From assembly GCF_000745265.1 (NCBI RefSeq), contig NZ_JQNN01000001.1, forward strand, positions 744,001 through 808,000: a DNA stretch of 64,000 nt, given 5' to 3'. Below are positions 11,319 through 19,667 of the stretch, one piece after another. The notes under the pieces were generated by a model. It was not told where the DNA came from. It saw nothing but the letters and a program-made list of their open reading frames with translations, and made no database searches. The first letter of the stretch is position 1; each line of letters starts with the position of its first letter. A program made the position numbers and the translations under genes. Source of the stretch: Massilia sp. 9096 (lineage in GTDB: Bacteria; Pseudomonadota; Gammaproteobacteria; Burkholderiales; Burkholderiaceae_D).

Positions 11319-12260
11319 TCAGCGCTTGATGGCGTGCAGCCACACCGCGGCGATGCGCTCGACGTCCTCGTAGCCCTTGCAGCCGAGCTGGCCGCCGAAG
11401 ATGTCGGGGTCGAGCTCTTCGTAATGCCACTCGAGGCACTCCTGCTCGAGCCAGCCGCGGATGGCCGCCAGGAAGCGGTCGGCGCCATCGACGATCGCCA
11501 CGCCGGTGTACAGCATCAGGCTGCCGCCCGGGTTGAGGCGGTCCAGCGCCGCGCGCACGATGCGGATCGAGATCTCGGCGCCGTGCTCGCCGCCGCCGTG
11601 GCGGTAGGTCAGCTCGTCCGGGTCGAGGATGTAGGGCGGGTTCGACATCACCAGGTCGAAGCCGCCTTCCATGCCGTCCAGAAGATTGCTCTCGCAGACC
11701 ACCACGTTGGCGGCCTGGTTGACGCTGGCGTTGACTTCGGCCAGCGCCAGCGCGCGCGGGTTGATGTCGGCGGCATACACGGTGGCGTCCCGGCAGCGCA
11801 GGGCCAGTTCGATCGCGCCCGGACCGGCGCCGGCGCCGATGTCGACCGCACGGCGCAGCGGCACGCGCACCGCGCCGAGCGAGCGGTGCAGGGCGGCGAC
11901 GTAGCGGTAGGTGTCCGGGCCGAAGAACACGGCGTCCTCGTCGCTGGTTGGCCAGGCCGAGTGAAAGTACAGGTGCTCGCCGATGCTCGAGGCGCGCACC
12001 AGGGCGCGGTGGCCGTCGCCGTCGCGCGTCAGCAGGCCGGCGTCGCGCAGCGGCGTTTCGATGTCCGGCGGCAGCGCACCGGGTCGGAACGGACGGCTCC
12101 AGCCGAGCACGCCACGCGTATCCTGCGCCCAGGCGTTTTCCGGGCGTCGGTTGATGCGGCGGTGCGTGGCCGGGGTGACGGTCACGAAACGGTAATCCGC
12201 AGCCACTAGGGTGTGGCCGAGGGCGGCGAGGAGGCGGTGGGAGTCGGTGGGCGTGTTCAT
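11319..12260 (-). CDS. Class I SAM-dependent methyltransferase with NPPY motif
   Basis: A 313-residue protein. The SAM site is AVDIGAGAGPGAIELAL (about residues 155-170), the acidic loop is YAADINPRALALAEVN and the catalytic motif is SNPPYI (about 215-220), so the target is an amide or exocyclic amine nitrogen as in PrmC/RlmF-like enzymes. The N-terminal 130 residues do not match the PrmC helical domain, so I do not assign PrmC. The start at 12260 (MNTPTDSHRLL) is chosen over an upstream ATG at 12308 whose extra residues look non-coding. Convergent with the preceding gene, divergent from 12416. Confidence 0.85.
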   Translation of the reverse strand: MNTPTDSHRLLAALGHTLVAADYRFVTVTPATHRRINRRPENAWAQDTRGVLGWSRPFRPGALPPDIETPLRDAGLLTRDGDGHRALVRASSIGEHLYFHSAWPTSDEDAVFFGPDTYRYVAALHRSLGAVRVPLRRAVDIGAGAGPGAIELALRCRDATVYAADINPRALALAEVNASVNQAANVVVCESNLLDGMEGGFDLVMSNPPYILDPDELTYRHGGGEHGAEISIRIVRAALDRLNPGGSLMLYTGVAIVDGADRFLAAIRGWLEQECLEWHYEELDPDIFGGQLGCKGYEDVERIAAVWLHAIKR

Positions 12261-12415
12261 TTCGACAGCATACCGTATCGCAGCGCGGCCAGGCACGCCA
12301 AACTCCACTGGCGCGCACCCGCCCGGGTGTGAAAGAATTGCATGCCATATGTGAAAGTTCGAACATACCGCTGCGAACTTGCATGTGCATACTGCAACCG
12401 AGAGTGAGGACTGTC

Positions 12416-12613
12416 ATGAAAAGCAAATTGCCGGAATTGGAAACGAATTCGCGCCTGACGCGCGAGGTCGAACGCGAACGCCACGAGCGCGCCCTGAACG
12501 ACGAGCAGCGCGCCGGCCTGGCGCTGGACGAAGAGTTCCGCAACAAGGACGCGCGCGAGAATTTTGGATCGGCCAACCTGCGGCGCCCCACCGGGCGCCG
12601 GATCGAGATGTAA
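12416..12613 (+). CDS. Small charged hypothetical protein
   Basis: A 65-residue, highly charged, probably helical protein (SRLTREVERERHERALNDEQ, RPTGRRIEM at the end). GTGAGGA 6-12 bases before the ATG supports the start; it ends 15 bases before the zinc metallopeptidase gene and likely shares its transcript. The family is not recognised. Confidence 0.6.
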   Translation: MKSKLPELETNSRLTREVERERHERALNDEQRAGLALDEEFRNKDARENFGSANLRRPTGRRIEM

Positions 12614-12628
12614 GCAAAGGAGAGAAGG

Positions 12629-13510
12629 ATGCGTTGGGAAGGTGACCGCGAAAGCGACAATATCGAAGACCGCCGTGGCGACGGCGGCGGCGGCGGTGGG
12701 GGCTTCGGCTTCGGCGGAGGAACGGTCGGCATCGGCACGATCGTGATCGCGCTGGTCGGCTCGTGGTTCTTTGGCGTATCGCCGAGCACCATCGTGCACT
12801 TGCTGTCGGGCGGCGGCAGCGCGCCGGCCCAGGTGCAGCAGGCGCCCGCGCATGCGCCGGCCAACGACCGCGAGACCCAGTTCGTGCGCACCGTGCTCGG
12901 CTACACCGAAGACACCTGGACCCAGATCTTCAAGCAGAACAACGCCACCTACACGCCGCCGCACCTGGTGCTGTACAACGGCCGAACCCCGACCGGCGGC
13001 TGCGGCATGGGCCAGGCGGCGGTCGGCCCGTTCTACTGCCCGGGTGACCGCAAGGTCTATCTCGACCTGTCCTTCTTCAACCTGATGCAGAAGCGCTTCC
13101 ACGTCGGCGGCGAGTTCACCCAGGCCTACGTGATCGCCCACGAAGTCGGCCACCACGTGCAGAACCTGCTGGGCATCACCGGCAAGGTCGACCGCGCGCG
13201 CGAGCGTTTGTCCGAGACCGAAGCCAACGCGCTGTCGGTGCGCCTGGAGCTGCAGGCCGACTGTTTCGCCGGCGTATGGGCGAACCACACCAACCAGGCC
13301 AAGCAGATCATCGAGCAGGGCGACGTCGAGAGCGCGCTGAACGCCGCCAGCGCGATCGGCGACGATGCGCTGCAGCGCCAGGCCCAGGGCGTGGTGGTGC
13401 CGGATTCGTTCACGCACGGCAGCTCGGAGCAGCGCGTGCGCTGGTTCAAGCGCGGGATGGAGACCGGCTCCGTCAACCAGTGCAATACTTTCGAAGCCCG
13501 TCAGCTCTGA
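12629..13510 (+). CDS. Neutral zinc metallopeptidase (YpfJ/KPN_02809 family)
   Basis: A 293-residue membrane-anchored putative peptidase. A glycine-rich N-terminus (MRWEGDRESDNIEDRRGDGG) precedes one membrane segment (about residues 35-55: TVGIGTIVIALVGSWFFGV) and an outward-facing catalytic domain with HExxH as AHEVGHHVQ (His171, Glu172, His175) and the downstream ELQADCFAGVWA segment typical of this family. The start has AAGGAGAGAAGG directly upstream. The physiological substrate of the family is unknown. It probably forms a two-gene unit with the small protein at 12416. Confidence 0.9.
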   Translation: MRWEGDRESDNIEDRRGDGGGGGGGFGFGGGTVGIGTIVIALVGSWFFGVSPSTIVHLLSGGGSAPAQVQQAPAHAPANDRETQFVRTVLGYTEDTWTQIFKQNNATYTPPHLVLYNGRTPTGGCGMGQAAVGPFYCPGDRKVYLDLSFFNLMQKRFHVGGEFTQAYVIAHEVGHHVQNLLGITGKVDRARERLSETEANALSVRLELQADCFAGVWANHTNQAKQIIEQGDVESALNAASAIGDDALQRQAQGVVVPDSFTHGSSEQRVRWFKRGMETGSVNQCNTFEARQL

Positions 13511-13542
13511 TGGGCGCCTCGGCAACCTGCTACGCGTCGAAT

Positions 13543-13597
13543 TTTTGGCCTGCGATGCTCGCCGTACCGTATGTGCGGCTGCGCGTCCCGGCCAAAA
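13543..13597. repeat. Short TIR-flanked element, possible MITE/REP-like
   Basis: TTTTGGCC (13543-13550) and GGCCAAAA (13590-13597) are perfect inverted ends around a core containing CTCGCCGTAC. The core word recurs in the 15634-15738 element. Sequence from 13511 to 13664 otherwise holds no gene. Confidence 0.4.
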
Positions 13598-13664
13598 CTT
13601 CTTCCGCTCGCTACGGTTGTCGAGACTTCCGTTAAAAAGCGTGTAAGCATCGACCCGATACGAG

Positions 13665-13690
13665 ACGGCCGCCCAGTGCGGCCGTTTTCG
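13665..13690 (+). terminator. Rho-independent terminator
   Basis: CGGCCGC-CCAGT-GCGGCCG followed by TTTTCGTTT; ends the metallopeptidase unit. Between it and 13855 is AT-rich sequence that includes a TTTGAC/GTCAAA dyad (about 13791-13812) and presumably the promoter of the dehydrogenase. Confidence 0.85.
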
Positions 13691-13855
13691 TTTCCGAAAA
13701 TCAGTAAATTTCCTTTTAAAAACAAATACATAATATTTTGTTCAGAAACCCGCGCACGTTTCCGCAGGTATATCGCCTTTCTTGGCGTTTTGACATAACG
13801 TTCAGTCAAAGGCCGTTGCATGCGTACTGGCCGCTAACCAATTCCAGGAGGACAT

Positions 13856-15040
13856 ATGCTGGCAATGAACTACCGCGGACCGTATCGCGTCCGCGCCGAC
13901 CATAAGCCCGATCCGGTCATCGAGCACCCGGGCGATGCGATCGTGCGCGTCACGCGGACCTGCATCTGCGGTTCCGACCTGCACCTGTACCACGGCATGG
14001 TGCCGGACACCCGCGTCGGCCACACCTTCGGCCACGAATTCATCGGCGTGGTCGACGACGTCGGCTCCGACGTCAAGAACCTGAAAGTCGGCGACAAGGT
14101 GCTGGTGCCGTTCAACCTGTTCTGCGGGTCCTGCTTCTATTGCAAGCATGAGCTGTACGGCAACTGCAACAACACGAATGCGCAAGCCAGCGCCGTGGGC
14201 GGCATCTACGGCTACTCCCACACCGCGGGCGGCTACGACGGCGGCCAGGCCGAGTACGTGCGTGTGCCGATGGCCGACGTCGGACCGCACATCATTCCGG
14301 ACGACATCCATGACGACGACGCCGTGCTGCTGACCGACGTCACCCCGACCGGCTACCAGGCCGCCGAGATGGGCGACATCAAGGAAGGCGATACCGTGGT
14401 GATCTTCGGCGCCGGCCCGATCGGCCTGATCGCCGCCAAGTCGGCCTGGCTGATGGGCGCCGGCCGCGTGATCGTGGTCGACGAGGTCGAATACCGCCTC
14501 GAATTCGCCAAGCGCTGGGCGCAGTGCGAGGTGGTGAACTTCCGCGAAGTCAACGACATGGCCGAGCACATCAAGAAGATGACCGACTGGATGGGCGCCG
14601 ACGTCTGCATCGACTGCGTGGGCGGCGACGCCGCCGGCTCGATCGCGCAAACCCTCACGGGCCGCCTGATGAAGGCGCAGGCCGGCTCCTCGACCGTGCT
14701 GCACTGGGCCATCAATTCGGTGCGCAAGGGCGGCAACGTGTCGATCGTCGGCGTGTATGGCCCGACCTTCAACATGGTCCCGATGGGCAATGTCCTGAAC
14801 AAGGGTTTGACGATCCGCGCCAACCAGGCCAGCGTCAAGCGCCACCTGCCGCGCCTGATCGAGCACATCCGCGCAGGGCGCCTGAGCCCGAAGGACATCA
14901 TCACCCACCGCATTCCGCTGGAAGAAGTGTCGGACGCCTATCACATCTTCTCGAGCAAGCTGGACGAATGCATCAAGACCGTCCTGATTCCGCCGCGCGC
15001 AAAAGACGTCAGCGCCGTCCAGGCCAGCAAATCGCAATAA
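13856..15040 (+). CDS. Zinc-dependent alcohol dehydrogenase family protein
   Basis: A 394-residue medium-chain dehydrogenase/reductase. Catalytic zinc ligands appear as Cys38 (CICGSD) and His60-Glu61 (GHEF); the structural zinc lobe is Cys90, Cys93, Cys96 and Cys104 (CGSCFYCKHELYGNC). The Rossmann motif is VVIFGAGPIGLIA (about residue 180) with acidic VVDEVEYR for NAD. The subfamily, with its long loop CVGGDAAGS, resembles glutathione-independent formaldehyde dehydrogenase-like enzymes; the substrate cannot be told. AGGAGG stands 6 bases before ATG. It is followed after 9 bases by a 192-residue protein, so the two form an operon. Confidence 0.93.
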   Translation: MLAMNYRGPYRVRADHKPDPVIEHPGDAIVRVTRTCICGSDLHLYHGMVPDTRVGHTFGHEFIGVVDDVGSDVKNLKVGDKVLVPFNLFCGSCFYCKHELYGNCNNTNAQASAVGGIYGYSHTAGGYDGGQAEYVRVPMADVGPHIIPDDIHDDDAVLLTDVTPTGYQAAEMGDIKEGDTVVIFGAGPIGLIAAKSAWLMGAGRVIVVDEVEYRLEFAKRWAQCEVVNFREVNDMAEHIKKMTDWMGADVCIDCVGGDAAGSIAQTLTGRLMKAQAGSSTVLHWAINSVRKGGNVSIVGVYGPTFNMVPMGNVLNKGLTIRANQASVKRHLPRLIEHIRAGRLSPKDIITHRIPLEEVSDAYHIFSSKLDECIKTVLIPPRAKDVSAVQASKSQ

Positions 15041-15049
15041 GGAGCCAGC

Positions 15050-15628
15050 ATGGAAACTTCAAACCAAGTCGACCCGCACTCGCACCAGCACGACCACCGC
15101 GGCCACGCGCACGAGTTCCAGCAGGATTACCCATCCGAACCGCAGCGCCCGACGCGCGAGCAGCTGGCCCATATCAACGGCTGGGGCGCCGACCTCGACC
15201 GCAAGGATCGCCCTGGCGTGCCGATGGAGCGCACGCCGCCGCGTTTCATCCCGCCGCCGGTCGACCGCCTGCCGCAACAGGAGCAGACCGTCGAGATCCT
15301 GACTTCGACCGAACGCCCGGGCATCACGCCGATCTTCGGCACCGTGCAGCCGCCCAAGGGCTTGTCCGGCATGATCCGCCGTGCCGCTTTCCGCTGGTCG
15401 GAAAACGACATGCGTCACTGGCTGCTGCTGCTGGCCGCGGATCGCGTCAACGTGGTCGAAGGCATCGGCGAAGACCTGTCGCAAGGCAAAGTACCAAACG
15501 TACTGGCCGAAATGGGCATCAAGGCCGAGTGGGAACACAACCGCGCCGGCCTGGTGAAGAAAGCCGTGGTGGCCGGCGCCGTGCTCGGCACCATGGTGTA
15601 CCTGATGCGCCGCCGCGACGAGCGCTAG
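15050..15628 (+). CDS. Hypothetical protein co-transcribed with the alcohol dehydrogenase
   Basis: A 192-residue protein with a His-rich N-terminus (VDPHSHQHDHRGHAHEF), a proline-rich linker, then a helical region (GLSGMIRRAAFRWSENDMRH, WLLLLAADRVNVVEGIGEDL) and a C-terminal hydrophobic stretch VVAGAVLGTMVYLMRRR that may be a membrane anchor. The ribosome-binding site is AAGGAGCC. The 9-base gap to the dehydrogenase argues for a shared role. The His cluster could bind metal; this is inference. Family not recognised with confidence. Confidence 0.75.
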   Translation: METSNQVDPHSHQHDHRGHAHEFQQDYPSEPQRPTREQLAHINGWGADLDRKDRPGVPMERTPPRFIPPPVDRLPQQEQTVEILTSTERPGITPIFGTVQPPKGLSGMIRRAAFRWSENDMRHWLLLLAADRVNVVEGIGEDLSQGKVPNVLAEMGIKAEWEHNRAGLVKKAVVAGAVLGTMVYLMRRRDER

Positions 15629-15633
15629 ACCGC

Positions 15634-15738
15634 CTAACAAAAGCCCCCATGGCTGCGTTGCATCGTCTCGCCGTACTAGCGTACTGTCGTCGACGATGCG
15701 TCGGTAGGCCGCATCCCTTGCCCTGAAGGTTTTGTTAG
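15634..15738. repeat. 105-bp inverted-repeat-bounded element (MITE-like)
   Basis: Bounded by CTAACAAAA (15634-15642) and TTTTGTTAG (15730-15738). Inside, GCATCGTC and GACGATGC bracket a core with CTCGCCGTACTAGCGTACTG. It lies between the 192-residue protein gene and a terminator and has no credible reading frame. It looks like a small non-autonomous repeat; copy number elsewhere cannot be seen here. Confidence 0.6.
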
Positions 15739-15794
15739 ACGCTCTACATTGCAGCATCCGCGCCACCCCGGCGCGGCGTAACTCCCATCTTCCT

Positions 15795-15826
15795 CACGGC
15801 GGTCGCGAGCCGCCGTGGGGCTTTTT
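15795..15826 (+). terminator. Rho-independent terminator
   Basis: CACGGCGG/CCGCCGTG stem with 7-base loop followed by GGGCTTTTT; ends the dehydrogenase operon beyond the repeat element. Confidence 0.85.
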
Positions 15827-15862
15827 GCGCCTGAGCAAGTTACCGATATCAAGCTCGTCTCA

Positions 15863-15896
15863 CACTTGAGCAATCCCCGCCTTGCGGGATCAAGTG
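15863..15896 (+). promoter_or_regulatory. Nested hairpin just upstream of the M4 protease start
   Basis: CACTTGA/TCAAGTG outer arms enclose an ATCCC-CGC/GCGGGAT inner stem with a CTT loop. It ends 12 bases before the ATG at 15909 and abuts the GGAG ribosome-binding site, so it could stabilise the mRNA or modulate translation. Confidence 0.4.
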
Positions 15897-15908
15897 CATG
15901 GAGACGTG

Positions 15909-17717
15909 ATGAATCAGCCTATCCCTCAGCCTTTCCCCCGTTTATTCCTGACTCTGCTGGCATGCGCCGCATCGGGCTTGGCCATCGTATCCGCCGCCCA
16001 GGCCGCCCCCGGCGTCATGAGCGCGCTGGTCGTGCCCAGCGCCCAGGCGCGCGCAGCGCTGCTCGCCCAGCTGGAAGCACGCCGCGCCGCACGCGGCATC
16101 GACGCGCGCCACGGTTTCCAGGTGCTGGTCCACCATCCGGGACCCGACGGCACCCAGGTCGCACGCGTGGCGCATACCTGGAAGGGCGTGCCGATCTTCG
16201 GTTCGGAATCGGTGCTGGTGCTTGATGCGGGCGGACGCATCCTGTCCGAATCCGCGACCGACCGCCGCGCCGACCTCGGCAAGTCGAGCGGGGGCGAGTC
16301 GAGCCCGTCGGCCAACGGCCCGGCTGCCGACTTCAGCGTGACCCCGGCGATTACCTCCAGGGCCGCGATCGACGCGGTGCTGGCGGCCTTGACCCGCGCC
16401 GCCGGTAGCATGTTGACACCGGCCGCCGCGCCGCGCGCCGAGCTGATCGTCTGGCCGGTGATGCGCAGCGAACGGGGGCCGGCCGCGCGCGACAAGCCGG
16501 AGGCCGAGCTCAACGCGCTCGACCTGCAGGACGTGGTCGATCATCATGAGCTGGCCTACCTGGTGCACACCCGTGCCTACGCCGGCGACAGGCCGCTGTT
16601 CCGCGACACCGTGGTCAGCGCGCGCGACGGCGCCATCCTGGCCGAGTGGAGCATGGTGCAAAGCGTGGTCGGCGTCGGCCACAGCCAGTACAGCGGCGAC
16701 GTGCCGATCAACACCACGCTGGCCGACGGCAAATACAAGATGATCGACGACACGCGCGGCACCGGCGGCAAGTTCGGCGCGATGGCGATCACCAACGCCA
16801 ACCACGGCACCAGCGCCGGCGCGGTCTACGTCAACGACAGCAATACCTGGGGCGACGGCAAGCAGTACGTGGCCGGCGGCTCGACCACCAATGCCAACGG
16901 CCAGACCGCGGCCGTGAACGCCATGTGGGGCTTGATGAACACCTATGACACGCTCAAGAACGTGTTCAACTGGCAATCGCTCGATGGCCACAACACCGCC
17001 ACCTACATCGCCGCCCACGTCAACACCGCCTACGACAACGCTTATTACAGCGATACCTGCCACTGCATGTTCATCGGCGACGGCTCGGACTTCAACAGCC
17101 TGGGTTCGATCGACGTGATCGGCCACGAGATGGGGCACGGCGTCACCGCCGCCACCTCGAACCTGACCTATTCGGGCGAGTCGGGCGGCCTGAACGAATC
17201 GTCGTCGGACATCAACGGCGAAGCGGTCGAGGCCTACGCGCGCGCGGGCGGGAAGGGCGACAGCGTGCCGCTCACCGGCAACGACTGGGTACTCGGCAAG
17301 GAGATCAGCAAGAATGCGACGCCGCTGCGCTGGATGTACCGGCCAAGCAAGGACGGCAGCAGCCCGGACGCCTGGAGCAGCTCGCTCAAGCGCCTGGACG
17401 TGCATTACAGCAGCGGTCCGAACAACCGCATGTTCTATTTCCTGTCCCAGGGTTCGAACAGCGACCGCGCCGGCGATACCTTCAGCCAGTACCTGGTGAA
17501 ACAGCCTGCGGCGATGACCGGGATCGGCCTCGACAAGGCGTATCGGATCTGGTTCCGCGCCAACACCACCAAGTTCACGTCCAGCACCAACTACGCCGAC
17601 GCCCGCGCCAAGATGATCGAAGCGGCCGAAGAGTTGTATGGCAAGGGCGGCAAGGAATCGATCGCGGTGCAGCGCGCGTACGCCGCCATCAACGTCGGAG
17701 CGGACGTCGACGAATGA
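15909..17717 (+). CDS. Secreted M4-family (thermolysin-like) metalloprotease
   Basis: A 602-residue preproenzyme. A signal peptide (residues 1-about 37, ending AAQAAPG) is followed by an FTP/PepSY-type propeptide (about 40-240, with HTWKGVPIFGSESVLVLDAG) and the catalytic domain. Zinc ligands are His406 and His410 in VIGHEMGHGV and Glu430 in GGLNESSSDINGE, exactly the M4 spacing. The C-terminal catalytic His region is LDVHYSSGPNNRMFYFLSQG. No extra C-terminal secretion domain is present, so export is presumably Sec plus type II. GGAG lies 6 bases before ATG 15909; a TTG at 15882 in frame is less likely. Flanked by terminators on both sides, so monocistronic. Confidence 0.95.
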   Translation: MNQPIPQPFPRLFLTLLACAASGLAIVSAAQAAPGVMSALVVPSAQARAALLAQLEARRAARGIDARHGFQVLVHHPGPDGTQVARVAHTWKGVPIFGSESVLVLDAGGRILSESATDRRADLGKSSGGESSPSANGPAADFSVTPAITSRAAIDAVLAALTRAAGSMLTPAAAPRAELIVWPVMRSERGPAARDKPEAELNALDLQDVVDHHELAYLVHTRAYAGDRPLFRDTVVSARDGAILAEWSMVQSVVGVGHSQYSGDVPINTTLADGKYKMIDDTRGTGGKFGAMAITNANHGTSAGAVYVNDSNTWGDGKQYVAGGSTTNANGQTAAVNAMWGLMNTYDTLKNVFNWQSLDGHNTATYIAAHVNTAYDNAYYSDTCHCMFIGDGSDFNSLGSIDVIGHEMGHGVTAATSNLTYSGESGGLNESSSDINGEAVEAYARAGGKGDSVPLTGNDWVLGKEISKNATPLRWMYRPSKDGSSPDAWSSSLKRLDVHYSSGPNNRMFYFLSQGSNSDRAGDTFSQYLVKQPAAMTGIGLDKAYRIWFRANTTKFTSSTNYADARAKMIEAAEELYGKGGKESIAVQRAYAAINVGADVDE

Positions 17718-17746
17718 CTTTGCCGCATGCATGCGTTTTCCCTTCG

Positions 17747-17771
17747 ACCGGCCCGCGTGGCCGGTTTTTTG
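17747..17771 (+). terminator. Rho-independent terminator
   Basis: ACCGGC/GCCGGT stem with 7-base loop followed by a T tract, 30 bases after the M4 protease stop. Confidence 0.88.
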
Positions 17772-17878
17772 TGCGTCATCAACTGTTGCAGGTTGCCGGA
17801 AATTAACAGGCAGCTATCTATCTTGCATCTGGTTTAATGCTAGAATTTTATTCTTTCGAATTCAGCCGACCCCCCATC

Positions 17879-19027
17879 ATGCCCCGCAAGATCTCTTTGT
17901 CCTGTCTCCTGCTTGCCGTTCTCGGCGCCGTTTCGAACGGCGCCAGCGCCGCGCCGACCGATACGATCAGCCCGGTCGGTCTGCTGAGCAGTCCCTACGT
18001 CGTGGACGTGACGGGTTCGCTGAACAACAGCGGTCAGATTGCCGGTTATGCTTACGATAACAACCAGTTGGCCAGGGCATACGTTTACAGCAACGGTACG
18101 CGGACAAACCTGGACCCGGCGGGTGCGCTCGCCAGCCGAGCCAATGGCATCAACGACGCCGGCACGGTCGTCGGGACGGTGACGCAGCGCGATGGCAGCG
18201 ACCACGCCACGGTCTTCAACGGCAACGGCAACGGCGCCGCGACCGATCTCGGTACCCTGGGCGGATCGAGCAGCTATGCGAACGGCATCAACAATGCGGG
18301 CACGGTGGTCGGCACCGCCTACCTGTCGGCCGACTCGACCTTCCATGCCTTCATGACGCAGGGCGGCAAACTGGTCGACATCGGCACCCTGGTGGGCGCG
18401 GGTGGATACAGCGAGGCGCTTGCGATCAATGGCCAGGGCCTGGCCGTCGGCTATTCGCTGGCGGCCAATGGCGGCCAGCACGCGTTTTCGTATGCGAACG
18501 GCACGATGATCGACCTCGGTACCTTGGGCGGCGCCAACAGCCAGGCCTATGCCGTGAACGGCAGCGGTACGGTCGCCGGTGTCGCTTACCTGGCCGGCGA
18601 TGCGCTGGCGCACGCCTTCGTGTACGCGAACGGTGCGATGACCGACCTCGGGACGATGGGCGCGACCCTGAGCTTCGCCTACGACATCGACGATGCCGGG
18701 GACGTGGTCGGTGGCCTGGAGACCTATGACCCGGACGGTAGCGTGGTCAAGCAGGCTTTCCTGTACGGCGGCGGCCAGATGACCGACCTGAACAGCCTGA
18801 TCGATCCGGCTGCCGGCTGGAATTTGCAGTGGGCCAGCGCGATCAACGACAAGGGCCAGATCGAGGCGCGCGGCTGCCAGGCGGACGGCAGCTGCCAGGA
18901 CCTGCTGCTGACGCGTGTGGACAGTGCGCATCCGGCGTCGAACGTGCCGGAGCCGGAAGCGTTCAGCGCCGGCATCGCAGGGCTGGCGCTGTTTGGCCTG
19001 CTGCGGCGCCGTCGCGGCGCGCGCTGA
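17879..19027 (+). CDS. PEP-CTERM protein with HAF-type extracellular repeats
   Basis: A 382-residue exported protein. The signal peptide (residues 1-about 25) is followed by seven or eight beta repeats of the HAF type, each carrying words like AVNGSGTVAG, AHAFVYANGAMTDLGTMGA and YANGTMIDLGTLGGANSQ. The C-terminus is a PEP-CTERM sorting signal: NVPEPEAF, a hydrophobic stretch (SAGIAGLALFGLL) and a basic tail RRRRGAR. Exosortase would cleave at the signal and deliver the protein to the cell surface or extracellular matrix. No exosortase is in this window. The ATG at 17879 is chosen for the signal peptide; the one at 17837 would bury it. Neither has a good ribosome-binding site. Confidence 0.9.
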   Translation: MPRKISLSCLLLAVLGAVSNGASAAPTDTISPVGLLSSPYVVDVTGSLNNSGQIAGYAYDNNQLARAYVYSNGTRTNLDPAGALASRANGINDAGTVVGTVTQRDGSDHATVFNGNGNGAATDLGTLGGSSSYANGINNAGTVVGTAYLSADSTFHAFMTQGGKLVDIGTLVGAGGYSEALAINGQGLAVGYSLAANGGQHAFSYANGTMIDLGTLGGANSQAYAVNGSGTVAGVAYLAGDALAHAFVYANGAMTDLGTMGATLSFAYDIDDAGDVVGGLETYDPDGSVVKQAFLYGGGQMTDLNSLIDPAAGWNLQWASAINDKGQIEARGCQADGSCQDLLLTRVDSAHPASNVPEPEAFSAGIAGLALFGLLRRRRGAR

Positions 19028-19088
19028 TCGGCAGGGCCACCGGCAAGGCGCCGGTCGGCCGGGCGCTCAGACGCGGCGCCGGCTGCGC

Positions 19089-19451
19089 TTACTGGACGGC
19101 AGGCGCGTTCAGCACGGTGCGGCACATGCGCGCCGCATGAAAGCCGATGCAGGCGGCATTCGTCCAGAAAAAGACGTAGGGCAGGGCGGCGATGGCCATG
19201 CCGGCTTTGCCAAGGCAGAACGACAGCATGATCGTGAGCGCGCCTGAAAAGGACGCGAGCGCGAAGGCGGTCCCATGGCGCGCGGCCGTTTCCGACGTGC
19301 CGGCGCCGAAGCCGATCACCAGGGCGATCGCGAGACAGGTGGCGATGAGGGCGGGCGACGTGCTGCCCGAAAAGCTGTGGACCATGCGGGCGAGGGCAAC
19401 GACGGTCACCACGTAGCCGCCCAGGAAAACGGCAAGTTGACGTAATTTCAT
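19089..19451 (-). CDS. Small multi-pass membrane protein (hypothetical)
   Basis: A 120-residue hydrophobic protein with about four membrane segments (LAVFLGGYVVTVVALARMV, LIATCLAIALVIGFGAG, TAFALASFSGALTIMLSFC, MAIAALPYVFFWTNAACIGF). The start MKLRQLAVF at 19451 gives a positive N-terminus. Only a weak ribosome-binding site is visible. It lies convergent to the PEP-CTERM gene. No family recognised. The 216 bases from 19452 to 19667 hold no gene I can support. Confidence 0.6.
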   Translation of the reverse strand: MKLRQLAVFLGGYVVTVVALARMVHSFSGSTSPALIATCLAIALVIGFGAGTSETAARHGTAFALASFSGALTIMLSFCLGKAGMAIAALPYVFFWTNAACIGFHAARMCRTVLNAPAVQ

Positions 19452-19667
19452 TGGAAAATCAGGCAGGTGATGGCATCGGGCGATCAGGACGTACGCCGAT
19501 GCGGGAGTGCTGCAAGTATACATGCACTCAGGAAATCCTGCCGAACAACGATGTTTCCCCGTGGCATCTTAGACACGCGCGCAGCGTGTCGGTGCCGCTG
19601 GCAGAGCTAGTTCAGGCTGGCCCGGGCAGGCGCCGGCGCATCGAATCATGCCGGCGCGGCCCCTTGG

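Noticed and set aside
15942..17732. Long minus-strand frame (596 codons) antisense to the M4 protease
   Set aside because: High-GC shadow frame; the plus strand has a signal peptide, zinc site and terminator.
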